Source: a virus. Taken from it: DNA of 37,652 nucleotides. The notes under the pieces were generated by a model that saw nothing but the letters and a program-made list of their open reading frames with translations, ran no database searches and was not told the origin of the DNA. The position numbers were made by a program, and so were the translations under genes. Positions 13,588-21,957 of the stretch are shown here, piece after piece. Numbering within the stretch: position 1 is the first letter of the stretch; every line of letters starts with the position of its first letter. The stretch covers positions 1-37,652 of IMG/VR virus record IMGVR_UViG_3300009012_000007. One strand, written 5' to 3'.

Positions 13588-13833
13588 ATGGCCGGCGGAA
13601 TCGTCGCTCCAGAAATCTACCCGATCCGAGACCCCCGCGACAAGCAGCAGCTCGTGGGACGCATCATGAACCCCCCGCGGTTCATGGAAGTCGGCGGCCT
13701 CGGCAACGCCGGCCGCTGGAATGAGGACAACCTCCCGCATTCCCAGTCCGCGCAGAAGTACATCGGGCAGCTCGAGTCCGGCGGGCCGACCGGGGTGAAG
13801 GTCGCGCGAAAGTCCACGAACGTGAATGACTGA
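13588..13833 (+). CDS. Tandem paralogue B, small head-region protein
   Basis: This 81-residue duplicate of the preceding gene is preceded by a strong GAGGAGGT ribosome binding site, whereas copy A has only a weak one, so copy B may be made in larger amounts. Differences concentrate at residues 6-12 and 60-75. The stop overlaps the next start (TGATG). Confidence 0.65.
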   Translation: MAGGIVAPEIYPIRDPRDKQQLVGRIMNPPRFMEVGGLGNAGRWNEDNLPHSQSAQKYIGQLESGGPTGVKVARKSTNVND

Positions 13834-14036
13834 TGGCGACCGCGCTCCCGCGTCTCCTGGATCTGAAGCCCTGCGGAGCCTGCGGCGGGGCGCACCAGGC
13901 GATTCTCCGGCTTGAGGGATGCCACGTGGTGCAGTGCGAGCACGTGAAGGACAACGGGCTCTATCTCTACTGGTCGCAGGGCCGGCCGTATTTCGTGACG
14001 GGCCCCGAAAGGACGCGCGATGCCAGAAAAGGATGA
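13833..14036 (+). CDS. Small zinc-binding protein
   Basis: This 67-residue protein has C-G-A-C-G-G-A-H and later C-H-V-V-Q-C-E-H, a plausible Cys/His zinc site, followed by Y-L-Y-W. It overlaps the next gene by 17 bp. Function unknown. Confidence 0.55.
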   Translation: MATALPRLLDLKPCGACGGAHQAILRLEGCHVVQCEHVKDNGLYLYWSQGRPYFVTGPERTRDARKG

Positions 14037-14448
14037 CCTCCTCGCACGGATCGGCGAGCTCGAAGCGACGATCAAGGAGATGAAGCGGCGCCCCGCGAAC
14101 CAGTTGGGCGGCGACATCCAGCAGGCGTCCTACTCGAGCGACCACCACGGCACGCCCGTCCCGCTCTCGGTGAAGGGCCTCCTGAAGAAGGGCGTCAAGA
14201 AGCAGACGATCCAGGCGGCGATGAAGTCGGCGGGCCTCGGCGGCACGGTCGGCGATGACGGAACGGTGGCGGGCTTCCAGTGCCCGGACTACCCCGACTG
14301 CCTCGCGACGGGCTCGTCTCCGCACTGCGTCGGGATCACCTACGGGACCTCGGTCCACGTCCCGAACTGCACCGTCTTTCACGACGCGGTCGCCCCGCTC
14401 GAGCCCTCCTCTGAGCGCGTCATCGTGACGCAGGTGCAGGCGCCCTGA
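14020..14448 (+). CDS. Hypothetical head-region protein with coiled-coil N-terminus
   Basis: This 142-residue protein has an N-terminal helix (D-L-L-A-R-I-G-E-L-E-A-T-I-K-E-M-K) and a Cys-containing beta-rich C-terminal half (C-P-D-Y-P-D-C ... H-C-V-G-I ... C-T-V-F-H). It overlaps the scaffold-like gene by 1 bp. A virion or assembly protein by position only. Confidence 0.55.
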   Translation: MPEKDDLLARIGELEATIKEMKRRPANQLGGDIQQASYSSDHHGTPVPLSVKGLLKKGVKKQTIQAAMKSAGLGGTVGDDGTVAGFQCPDYPDCLATGSSPHCVGITYGTSVHVPNCTVFHDAVAPLEPSSERVIVTQVQAP

Positions 14449-15095
14449 TGGCTGAGCCGATCGTCGCCGAACCCGGCAAGCCCGCGCCGACGCCCGAGCA
14501 GCAACAGCAGCGCGTCGAGGCGGAGCGTCGCCTGGCCAACCTCCTCTGGAACGACCCCGAGACCGGCCCCGAGATGCGGAAGCTCGTGGAGAAGGTCGCC
14601 CCGGGCTCCCTCCCGATGGCGGAGATGCGCCAGGCCGCGGAGCGCGAGCGGGCGAAGACCCTCGAGGAAGTCCGAAAAGAGCGCGAGGAGTGGAAGCGAG
14701 AGCGCGAGGCGGAGATGCAGAGCCGCTCGCGCGAGGCCGCCCATCAGAAGCTGAAGGCCCAGGGCTACTCGGACGGGGACATCGAGCGGATCGAGAAACT
14801 CATGATCGAGCGTCTGACGGCGGACTACGAAGTCGCCGCGAACTACTACAAGACGCAGAACCAGGTCGGCACGCCGCGCTCCTCCTCCCTCGTGACCGAA
14901 CTCCCCGGCATCCAGGGGGCGGGCGGCGACTACTTCGTGAAGGCGGCGGGCGGGGGCCCTGGCATCGGCGAGGGCGAGGGCCGCTCGGTCGGGCGCCAGT
15001 GGGCCTTGAAGCGCGCGTACAAGGACCTCGAGGACCTGAAGGCCGGGCGGCCGCTCGACCCGGCCCCGTGGGATGTCCAGCAGGGGAGGCAGTGA
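14448..15095 (+). CDS. Scaffold-like protein
   Basis: This 215-residue protein has an acidic, Pro/Gln-rich start. Residues 60-110 form a long charged coiled coil (E-R-A-K-T-L-E-E-V-R-K-E-R-E-E-W-K-R-E-R), followed by a Gly-rich linker and a basic C-terminal helix near 185-200. This layout (coiled coil plus basic C-terminal helix) and the position before the capsid gene fit a head scaffolding protein that is removed on maturation. The stop overlaps the next ATG. Confidence 0.6.
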   Translation: MAEPIVAEPGKPAPTPEQQQQRVEAERRLANLLWNDPETGPEMRKLVEKVAPGSLPMAEMRQAAERERAKTLEEVRKEREEWKREREAEMQSRSREAAHQKLKAQGYSDGDIERIEKLMIERLTADYEVAANYYKTQNQVGTPRSSSLVTELPGIQGAGGDYFVKAAGGGPGIGEGEGRSVGRQWALKRAYKDLEDLKAGRPLDPAPWDVQQGRQ

Positions 15096-15883
15096 TGGCC
15101 AGAGGAGGACGTATGCGACGCTTCCGACTGATCGCGTGGGTGCTGATCGCAGCGTTGCTCCTCGACTGGTCGCCGCTTCCTGAATTCCTGCCGGACGACG
15201 TGACGCAGGCGGCGGCCCAGACGCCGGCCGTGACCGTCATCGGCCCCGCCGGGACGCTCTACTACTCGACGGCGTCCGTCGTCCTCGCGAACGCCGCGCA
15301 GGGCGGGACGAGCATCTTCGCGATCGTCATCCCGGGCGCGATGTTCGCGACGCAGGCGGCGGCGAACACGACCTCGACCATGGGAGTCGGCACGCCGACC
15401 CTCGGCCCCCTCAATAGCTCGATCCCGCTCCACCTGCAGATCGCGGGGCTGCTCGATACGGGGGCCACGCCCGGGACCCTCAACATCGGCGTGAACTTCG
15501 GTCAGGGCACCACGACCAACCCCTCGGCCGCCAACCCGTTCATCGCGACCATCGCCCTCGCGAACGCGGTCACGCCGACGGTCTCCCTCGTGGGCACGCC
15601 GTTCCGTCTCGATGTGCGGCTCTCCCCGATCGCGACCGGCAACATGACGAACCTCGCCTCGGCGGGGAACGCAACGCCGAATATCGTCAACACCGTGTTC
15701 ATGGAGGGGCGGCTCGAGTACTCCGGCGGCGGGACGCCGGCGTCCATGATGATCCTGAACGCGGCGACGATCGCCCAGGTCAACATCGCCTCCGCCCACA
15801 TCCTGAACGTCCTCTGGGGCTTCGGGTCGGCGGGGCCGAACTACCTCCGCGTGTACAAGATCCTCTTGAAGCAGGGCGAGTAG
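15095..15883 (+). CDS. Putative exported head-region protein
   Basis: This 262-residue protein starts at ATG 15095 (coupled) or ATG 15113 (after GAGGAGG). The N-terminus has R-R-F-R followed by hydrophobic L-I-A-W-V-L-I-A-A-L-L-L and, later, a possible A-A-A-Q cleavage site, like a signal peptide or membrane anchor. The rest is rich in Thr, Ala, Gly and Asn with short beta strands and no other membrane segment, like a beta-sandwich decoration or coat-associated protein. It lies between scaffold and capsid genes. A head protein with an export signal is unexpected. Function unknown. Confidence 0.55.
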   Translation: MARGGRMRRFRLIAWVLIAALLLDWSPLPEFLPDDVTQAAAQTPAVTVIGPAGTLYYSTASVVLANAAQGGTSIFAIVIPGAMFATQAAANTTSTMGVGTPTLGPLNSSIPLHLQIAGLLDTGATPGTLNIGVNFGQGTTTNPSAANPFIATIALANAVTPTVSLVGTPFRLDVRLSPIATGNMTNLASAGNATPNIVNTVFMEGRLEYSGGGTPASMMILNAATIAQVNIASAHILNVLWGFGSAGPNYLRVYKILLKQGE

Positions 15884-15886
15884 CGG

Positions 15887-17074
15887 ATGGCGCGAGCCTG
15901 GCCGCTGATCCTCGCGGGTGCCCTCGTGGCCCCCTTTGTCACGTGGCTCCCGATGCTGGCCCAGCAGGCCCCGAAGCTCGGGCTCCCGCAGTACCCGATC
16001 GTCCAGGGCATCGAGCTCTGGTGGCTCCAGGCGTTCTACCTGGTCGCTCTCGGCGTCCTCGGCACGATGATCTGGCGTGAAGGGGATCGCTGGCTCGGGA
16101 TGGCGGTGGGGCTCGCAGGCGTGACCGTCTTCTACCGCGGGGCGACGCTTGGGGCGACCCTGGATCAATTCGGCAGTGTGACGCTTGGCCCAGCGCACAC
16201 GGCCGTGTTCGCGCTGGGTGCGGTGATGCTCGTGGCCGTTCGCCACACGCCCGAGCACTGGCGCCCTCATCTCGCCAGCCTCCTCGCTGCACTCGGCGCG
16301 TTTCAAGTCGTCTACGTCTTCCACCAGCTCGCGGGCTACGACGTGCTCTGGGGGCGCTTCGACGGGGGCAGGCTAGGGCTTGTGCAGCCGATCGGGACGC
16401 TGGCGGGAGTCGATAGCGTCTCCGCCTACATCGCGATCCTCGCCCCGCTCATGCCGCTCTGGTGCCTTCCGCTCGCGATCTTGGCGGTCTGGATGGGGCA
16501 CTCCCTGTCGGCGCTGCTGGCGCTGGCGGTGGGGCTCTGTGTGCGCTATCGCCCAGCCGTCCCGAGTCTTCAAATCCCCGGTATTCCAGGGCTAGGCTTC
16601 GTATTGACAACCGCTGCGACTAGCGTCGCCGTCCTCGCCTTCCTCTCCATGCTCTACCTCAAGGGCCTCGCGACGCCCGCCGTCGCCTCCCGCTTCGCCG
16701 TCTGGAAGTTCGGGTTGAAGCACGCGGCGGTCTACGACCCTGTCCTTGGCTGGGGCCTGGGCGGCTGGGTGAATCACGTGCCCCTCCTCCAGGTCCACGA
16801 GAAGTTCCTGCCGTTTGGGGCGAATGAACTCTGGCGGGAAGCGCACTCCGAGCCGATCCAGTGGCTCACCGAGTGCGGACTCATCGGCGGGATCCTTCTC
16901 GTCGGCTGGCTCTGGACCCATCGCGCGATGTTCGTTCATCCGGTCTGGGGCGGGAGCGTCAGCGCCTTGGCCGCGAACTCGCTCGGGTTCTTTCCCTTTC
17001 ACGTCGTCCCGATCTCCCTCGTTGGCTTGATCGTGGTCGGACTCGCCACCTCTCGGATGCAGGAGGCCACATGA
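15887..17074 (+). CDS. O-antigen ligase/polymerase-like membrane protein (Wzy_C family-like)
   Basis: This 395-residue polytopic inner-membrane protein has about 10-12 hydrophobic helices. A larger soluble loop (about residues 265-325) contains R-F-A-V-W-K-F-G-L-K, then P-V-L-G-W-G-L-G-G-W, then R-E-A-H-S-E-P-I-Q-W-L-T-E-C-G-L-I-G-G. That arrangement (Arg early in the loop, G-x-G motif, H-x-x-x-x-x-x-x-x-E-x-G-x-x-G at its end) is the signature of WaaL ligases and Wzy polymerases, which join glycans on undecaprenyl or lipid A in the periplasmic leaflet. It is coupled to the capsid gene (TGA inside ATGATG). A role in changing the host surface glycan or decorating virion proteins is inference. 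No start ambiguity is seen. Confidence 0.65.
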   Translation: MARAWPLILAGALVAPFVTWLPMLAQQAPKLGLPQYPIVQGIELWWLQAFYLVALGVLGTMIWREGDRWLGMAVGLAGVTVFYRGATLGATLDQFGSVTLGPAHTAVFALGAVMLVAVRHTPEHWRPHLASLLAALGAFQVVYVFHQLAGYDVLWGRFDGGRLGLVQPIGTLAGVDSVSAYIAILAPLMPLWCLPLAILAVWMGHSLSALLALAVGLCVRYRPAVPSLQIPGIPGLGFVLTTAATSVAVLAFLSMLYLKGLATPAVASRFAVWKFGLKHAAVYDPVLGWGLGGWVNHVPLLQVHEKFLPFGANELWREAHSEPIQWLTECGLIGGILLVGWLWTHRAMFVHPVWGGSVSALAANSLGFFPFHVVPISLVGLIVVGLATSRMQEAT

Positions 17075-18180
17075 TGCGCTGGGAACTGAGACTCGGCTTC
17101 TCGCTCGCGGTCCTCCTCGCCGCCCTGTGGGCGGGTCTCGACTGGCAGACGCTCGGGCTGCTCGCGTTCGGTGTCCTCACGGGGACGGGCATCGTGCCGA
17201 CTGGCGCGGTGGGCACGGAACTTACCGCGGTCACGCGCCGCGCATTCGTCCCGCGAGTCCCCGTGCAGATCTATAAGGCCACGGCGATTCTGAGCGCCGG
17301 CCTCGCCAACGCGCAGACGGCGAGCGGGGGCGTCTCCTCGGTCACCGTCCCCGTGCAGGGCTCGCCCTTCGTCCAGGCCCAGGCGACGGACTACACGGGC
17401 GCCTTCAACCAGCCCGCCGTGCAGACCGGCATCACCGAGGCGGATTTCAACCTGAAGGCCGTCATCGTGCCGATCCCCTTCCTCGGGATGGAGGGCATCC
17501 TCCAGATGAACGCGGCCGTCATCCCGCTGATCGAAGCCAGGATGAACGACGCGGGGAACCAGATCGCCGATTACCTCGCGACCCAGCAGATGTCGAACGG
17601 CACCTACGGGACGATCAACGTGGACGGCTTCCCGCTGATCGCCTCGACCTCCCGGACCTACGGGAACATCTCGAGCGCCTCCCCGAACACTTGGTGGAAC
17701 GCGAACGTGATGGGCTCGGCGGGCACCGTCGCCCCCACGCGGAAGCTCATCAACCAGATGGTCGTGTCGGCGACGAAGGCCGCGGGCGGTGAAGCGCCGA
17801 ACATCGGCGTGTGCGGGCCCGGCACGTGGGCGCTCCTCGCCAACGACTTCATCGGGTCGGAGACCTACTTCATCACGCCGGGGAGTAGCTTCGATCAGAG
17901 TGCGCAGGGGGCGAGGGCGAGCTTTACGGCGCTCATGGTGGCGGGAGTCCCGATCTACCAGGACCTCTACATGCCGGAGGGGCAGTTCATTTTCTTCAAC
18001 ACCCGCTACTACAGCTTCTACATCCACGAGGCGGCGGCGTTCGCGTTCACTGGGTTTGCGAGCACGTTACCCAATTTTGCCCTTGGGTATGTTGGGGCGC
18101 TGATTGTCGTGCTCGAAGGAATATGTGTCAAACCGAGCACGTTCACCTCCCAAAGCGGGTTCACGAATCTCGTGGTCTAG
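17071..18180 (+). CDS. Major capsid protein with hydrophobic N-terminal extension
   Basis: This 369-residue protein has a core from about residue 50 (T-E-L-T-A-V-T-R-R-A-F-V-P-R) with A-Q-T-A-S-G-G-V-S-S-V-T-V-P-V-Q-G, T-Y-G-N-I ... N-T-W-W, and G-T-W-A-L-L-A-N-D-F, as in HK97-fold major capsid proteins of podovirus-like phages. The first 45 residues add two hydrophobic stretches (L-G-F-S-L-A-V-L-L-A-A-L-W-A-G and T-L-G-L-L-A-F-G-V-L), not expected in a capsid protein. The ATG at 17071 is coupled to the upstream membrane protein. A GTG at 17194 would give a conventional 328-residue capsid protein, so the extension could be real or an upstream artefact of start choice. Confidence 0.75.
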   Translation: MMRWELRLGFSLAVLLAALWAGLDWQTLGLLAFGVLTGTGIVPTGAVGTELTAVTRRAFVPRVPVQIYKATAILSAGLANAQTASGGVSSVTVPVQGSPFVQAQATDYTGAFNQPAVQTGITEADFNLKAVIVPIPFLGMEGILQMNAAVIPLIEARMNDAGNQIADYLATQQMSNGTYGTINVDGFPLIASTSRTYGNISSASPNTWWNANVMGSAGTVAPTRKLINQMVVSATKAAGGEAPNIGVCGPGTWALLANDFIGSETYFITPGSSFDQSAQGARASFTALMVAGVPIYQDLYMPEGQFIFFNTRYYSFYIHEAAAFAFTGFASTLPNFALGYVGALIVVLEGICVKPSTFTSQSGFTNLVV

Positions 18181-18184
18181 CTCG

Positions 18185-18190
18185 TATAAT
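18185..18190 (+). promoter_or_regulatory. Perfect -10 element before the LAGLIDADG-type gene
   Basis: TATAAT, then 7 nt (ATGCGCC), then ATG 18198. The block TAWAATATGCGC also precedes the HNH homing endonuclease at 4577. No consensus -35 is seen (TTCACG lies 20 bp upstream). The endonuclease gene probably carries its own promoter and makes a leaderless mRNA. Confidence 0.55.
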
Positions 18191-18197
18191 ATGCGCC

Positions 18198-18755
18198 ATG
18201 GATCAAGAGTTATCGTGGCGCGAGCAGAAAATAGCAGCGGCGTGGTTCTTCAACGGCGAGGGCTGCACCGGACTCTATAGCAGTCGTACCGGAACGCCGA
18301 GGCGGTGGACGCGAGTACCGCGCATCATGATCTCGCAGAAGGATCCGCGCGTCCTCGAACAATTTCGGACATTCGTCGGCGGCCTCGGCCATATCTACCA
18401 TCGTCCCGCACGTCATGGCCACAACGTAATCAGCGACTACACGCTCGGCAATCACGAGAAGGTTCAGGCCGTGATTGCGATGCTCTGGAACTGGCTCAGT
18501 GAGCAGAAGCGCGAACAGGCTAGCCGCGTCCTGACTGACCTCAAGGCTTATCAGCGATCACATCGCAATCGCTCGAAGTATCGAACTCACTGTCCGCGCG
18601 GCCATCCCTACAACGAGACGAACACGAAACTCCGAACCGACAAGCAGGGCGTGACTCGTCGTCACTGTCTCGCCTGTGAACGATTCCATTCTCTGAAAAC
18701 GTGGCCGGGCGGGCGAAAGTTGTTGACTGCCTCCGCCCTCCTCGAGGCCGTCTAG
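18198..18755 (+). CDS. LAGLIDADG-type homing endonuclease with C-terminal zinc finger
   Basis: This 185-residue protein has A-A-W-F-F-N-G-E-G-C-T near residue 14, the single-motif LAGLIDADG signature (helix plus acidic Glu), followed by a beta-sheet half-domain. Residues about 134-164 form a second unit, C-P-R-G-H-P-Y-N-E-T-N ... C-L-A-C, a zinc finger often attached to phage homing endonucleases. With a single motif it would act as a dimer. It lies between capsid and tailspike genes without visibly interrupting either, so it is free-standing; the next gene overlaps its stop (TAGTG). Confidence 0.75.
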   Translation: MDQELSWREQKIAAAWFFNGEGCTGLYSSRTGTPRRWTRVPRIMISQKDPRVLEQFRTFVGGLGHIYHRPARHGHNVISDYTLGNHEKVQAVIAMLWNWLSEQKREQASRVLTDLKAYQRSHRNRSKYRTHCPRGHPYNETNTKLRTDKQGVTRRHCLACERFHSLKTWPGGRKLLTASALLEAV

Positions 18756-21646
18756 TGCGCCGACTAGGTCTGGCGGGCCTAGTCCTTCTGGGTCTAGTCC
18801 TCGCGAGTGCCCCCGCCTCCGCCATGCAGCGCCGCTCCTGGCTCTGCCAGTCGATCACCGGGGCCGCGATCCCCGCCTGCTCCATCACGGTCTACACGGC
18901 CGGCACCACGACGAAGGCGACGATCTACGGCGATCAGGCCGGCTCGTCATCCCTCGGCAACCCGATCACGGCGGGGAGCGACGGCACCTACGCCTACTAC
19001 GCGCCCTCCGGCCGCTACACCGAGGTCCTCTCCGCCCCTGGCTTCACCTTCGGCGCGGCGCAGACGCAGGACTTCATCCTCCACGATCCCTTCGCGATCC
19101 CAGCCGTCGCGCCCAACATCTTCGCCACGACGACCTGGCTCAACGCGACGCCGAACTGCGCCAATATCGCCTCGCCGACGACAGGAAAGACGTGGTGCTT
19201 CGATACCACGCCGACCCTCAAGGTGTGGAATGGGCGGGCCTTTGTGCCGCTCGCCGCGACCATCGCCGCGTGTGACAACGGGGGCGTGGTGGACGTGACG
19301 ACGTGTCTCCAGACGGCGATCAACCGCGCCGGGTTCGTCTCCCTCCCGGCCGGCACCTACAAAGTCTCCGCCACCTTGACCTTCCCGACGACCGCGCCGA
19401 CGATCCTCTCCGGGGCCGGGGTCGGCAACACGCTGATCCAGTGTACTCACAACGACGGGACCGACTGCGTCTCGATCTCGGGGGCGCTCAATAACATCTA
19501 TCACGAGCTCCGCGACCTGCAGATCGACTGCACCGCCGGCAACCTCGCCGCCGGGAACGGGCTCAACATCAACGGCGCGGCCAACGGCATCCCCGTCACC
19601 GTCCGCCACGTCTTCGTCTCCGACTGCCGGACGACCGGCAAAGCGGGGGTGAACCTCACGTCGAGCTTCAACGCCTTGTTTGATTCGCTGATCGTTACCG
19701 ACTCCTACTATGGCGTCCACCTGACGCTCTCGAACGCCAACATTTTCACGGCCGTGAACTTCTCCTCGAACGTCTACGGGGTCTACGTCGAGTCGAACTC
19801 GAACAGCAATATCTTCGCGGGCGGCGAGATCGCCAACGGGCCGACCCTCATCTACTGCAACGGGTTCTTTAACGACTTCAACGTCTACATCGAGAACGGC
19901 GGGCTCACGCAGCAGGGCGTCGCCAACGCCTTCGGGCCGACGGTCCAGTTCGATACGGCGTCCTTCCATAACCGCCTCGGGACCAAGACCTCCGGGGACG
20001 AGAAGATCCAGGACAAGGGGATCGGCAACCTCATCGTCTCGGCGAACAGCCCGAGCTACAACAACCTCCAGGCCCTTCAGTTCGCCTCGCCGTTCGTCTC
20101 CGGGCGCTCCGTCATCGCCAATAGCTTTTTCGACTCCTCCTTCGCCACGGCGGCGAACTTCGGCGGTGGCGGCGGGGGACTCGCGATCACGCAGGACACG
20201 ACGACGGGCGTGGTGGACGGCAACTCCCTAAAGCTCGCCTACGACGGCACGGCGCCGTCGAACGGCCTTGTGGCGACCTCGACCCAGACGTGGCTCGGGC
20301 TCACGGGCGAACTGATGACGGCCACCTTCTGGATCAAAGCCTCCCGCGACATGCTCGACACCGAGACGGCGCGGGCCTATTGGAACAACGACACCGGGGC
20401 GGCCGTGCTGCAGACCGCCTTCATCAAGGGGCTCAAGGCCGGGGTCTGGACGCCGGTCACGCTCGCGACCCGCCCGCTCGGGTCAAACATCACCATGAGC
20501 CTCCGGTTCCAGTTCAACGCCCCGACCGGGGCCTTCACGGCGATCAACCTGAACGTGGATGACGTACACGTAGAGAAGTTCCCCGTGGGGGCGAACGGGA
20601 CGGCCCAGGGCCCCGCGGGCTACGCCTATGTGCTGAATAATTCCACGGGCGCGACACGCACGCTCACGAACGCCGGGCTCTACGCGCCGAAGGCGACGAT
20701 CGACACGGTGACAGGGACTCTCTTAACCTTCACGGGCACGCCGGGCATCTCGACGCCGCTCTACTTCGGTCCATCAGCGGCGGGACCTGAGATCAACTAT
20801 GTGGGCAACATCTTCCAGTTTTCAGCAGGGACCTCGGGGCTCCGATTCGTGAACAGCTCCAACAGCATCGTGCTCGGGCTCTTCACCGATGGCGGCGGAC
20901 TCACGGTCGGGACCCCGACCGGGGGCGATAAGGGCCTCGGGACGATCAACATGGCGGGGAGCCTCTTCCTCCCCGACGGCACGGCGGCGGCGCCGGCATT
21001 TACATTTAGTTCTGACACGCAGACTGGAATATTCCGGCAGGGTGTCAATACTCTAAGCGTTGCTAACGCCGGGGTAGAACGGTTCCGTTTGGGGGGGAAT
21101 ACCCTCAACGTCAACGGCCATGTGGTCGTCGGTGGGGGTGGCTCGCTGCGGTGGGACGCGACCTTCCCCAACACGGGTGATCTCTTCCTTGCCCGCGACG
21201 CCGCCAACACCCTCGCCCTCAAGAACAGCACGAGCGCCAACACTCTCCGCGTCTACGGCACGACGACGGGGCCGAAGTACGTCGCCCTCGGGCATGATGG
21301 CTCGGACGCGAACCTCGCGGTCACTGGAGGCGGGGCGATCAACCTCACGGCGACTGCGGTCAACGTGAACGCCCTCCCGATCGCGACCATGCTCCTCACC
21401 AACGCGAGCGGGACGACGACGAACAACGCCCACATGGTGCAGGATACGGTCACACTGACGGGCGGGACGGCGGGGGTCGCCCTGGCGGGGAACGCGGCCT
21501 ATACCAACGCCACGAGCTACACGTGTGTCTGCGACAACGACACGGCCGTCCTTGCGTGCCGCGTCGTCCAGAACGGCGGCAACGGGTTCACGGTCACTTC
21601 AGGGGCCGGAACGGATGTCATCCGGTTTATTTGCGTGGGCAATTAG
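18755..21646 (+). CDS. Tailspike / pectate-lyase-fold receptor-binding protein with signal peptide
   Basis: This 963-residue protein has residues 1-23 forming a textbook signal peptide: R-R, hydrophobic L-G-L-A-G-L-V-L-L-G-L-V-L-A, then A-P-A-S-A. An N-terminal domain (about 25-110) with I-T-V-Y-T-A-G-T-T-T-K-A-T-I-Y-G-D resembles tail-attachment domains. A right-handed beta-helix region (about 185-390) of the pectate-lyase type follows, then a carbohydrate-binding-like beta-sandwich (about 450-610) and a fibre-like end with F-T-F-S-S-D-T-Q-T-G-I-F-R (about 750-765). Such spikes bind and may degrade host surface glycans. The GTG at 18755 overlaps the upstream stop; an ATG at 18824 right after the signal peptide would remove it, so the start is open, but the signal is too regular to be chance. 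Confidence 0.75.
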   Translation: MRRLGLAGLVLLGLVLASAPASAMQRRSWLCQSITGAAIPACSITVYTAGTTTKATIYGDQAGSSSLGNPITAGSDGTYAYYAPSGRYTEVLSAPGFTFGAAQTQDFILHDPFAIPAVAPNIFATTTWLNATPNCANIASPTTGKTWCFDTTPTLKVWNGRAFVPLAATIAACDNGGVVDVTTCLQTAINRAGFVSLPAGTYKVSATLTFPTTAPTILSGAGVGNTLIQCTHNDGTDCVSISGALNNIYHELRDLQIDCTAGNLAAGNGLNINGAANGIPVTVRHVFVSDCRTTGKAGVNLTSSFNALFDSLIVTDSYYGVHLTLSNANIFTAVNFSSNVYGVYVESNSNSNIFAGGEIANGPTLIYCNGFFNDFNVYIENGGLTQQGVANAFGPTVQFDTASFHNRLGTKTSGDEKIQDKGIGNLIVSANSPSYNNLQALQFASPFVSGRSVIANSFFDSSFATAANFGGGGGGLAITQDTTTGVVDGNSLKLAYDGTAPSNGLVATSTQTWLGLTGELMTATFWIKASRDMLDTETARAYWNNDTGAAVLQTAFIKGLKAGVWTPVTLATRPLGSNITMSLRFQFNAPTGAFTAINLNVDDVHVEKFPVGANGTAQGPAGYAYVLNNSTGATRTLTNAGLYAPKATIDTVTGTLLTFTGTPGISTPLYFGPSAAGPEINYVGNIFQFSAGTSGLRFVNSSNSIVLGLFTDGGGLTVGTPTGGDKGLGTINMAGSLFLPDGTAAAPAFTFSSDTQTGIFRQGVNTLSVANAGVERFRLGGNTLNVNGHVVVGGGGSLRWDATFPNTGDLFLARDAANTLALKNSTSANTLRVYGTTTGPKYVALGHDGSDANLAVTGGGAINLTATAVNVNALPIATMLLTNASGTTTNNAHMVQDTVTLTGGTAGVALAGNAAYTNATSYTCVCDNDTAVLACRVVQNGGNGFTVTSGAGTDVIRFICVGN

Positions 21647-21651
21647 GGGGG

Positions 21652-21957
21652 ATGAAGATGCGATTCCTGATCCTGCTGACGCTCGCCGTCCTGCTTGGCC
21701 TCGGTGGTGCCTCCGCCGCCCCTCTGACGAGTCCGATCACGACGACCGCGACGACCTACCAGCTCGCAGATGTCCAGGTCGATGTGACGAACTGCGTCGT
21801 CTCGTGGAATATCAACCTCGTGGACGCGGGGGGGGCGGTCGTCCGGTCGGTCCACCTCTCCGACACGTGCTCGGCCCTCGGGATCACGCCTGCCCAGCAG
21901 ACGGCGATCCAGAACGCCGTCATCGTCTATTCCAAGACGAAGGCGGCGATCAACTAG
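21652..21957 (+). CDS. Small protein with signal peptide, tail region
   Basis: This 101-residue protein has ATG 21652 or 21658 after a GGGGGG ribosome binding site. A clear signal peptide R-F-L-I-L-L-T-L-A-V-L-L-G-L-G-G-A-S-A (to about residue 23) is followed by a beta-rich mature part of about 78 residues with C-V-V-S-W-N-I-N-L-V-D and a second Cys that could form a disulfide. It lies between tailspike and adaptor. Function unknown; it may act with the exported spike. Confidence 0.65.
   Translation: MKMRFLILLTLAVLLGLGGASAAPLTSPITTTATTYQLADVQVDVTNCVVSWNINLVDAGGAVVRSVHLSDTCSALGITPAQQTAIQNAVIVYSKTKAAIN

Noticed and set aside
14930-16324. A 464-codon leftward open frame
   Set aside because: Highly charged low-complexity translation opposite the scaffold, head-region and ligase-like genes; no supporting start signals.
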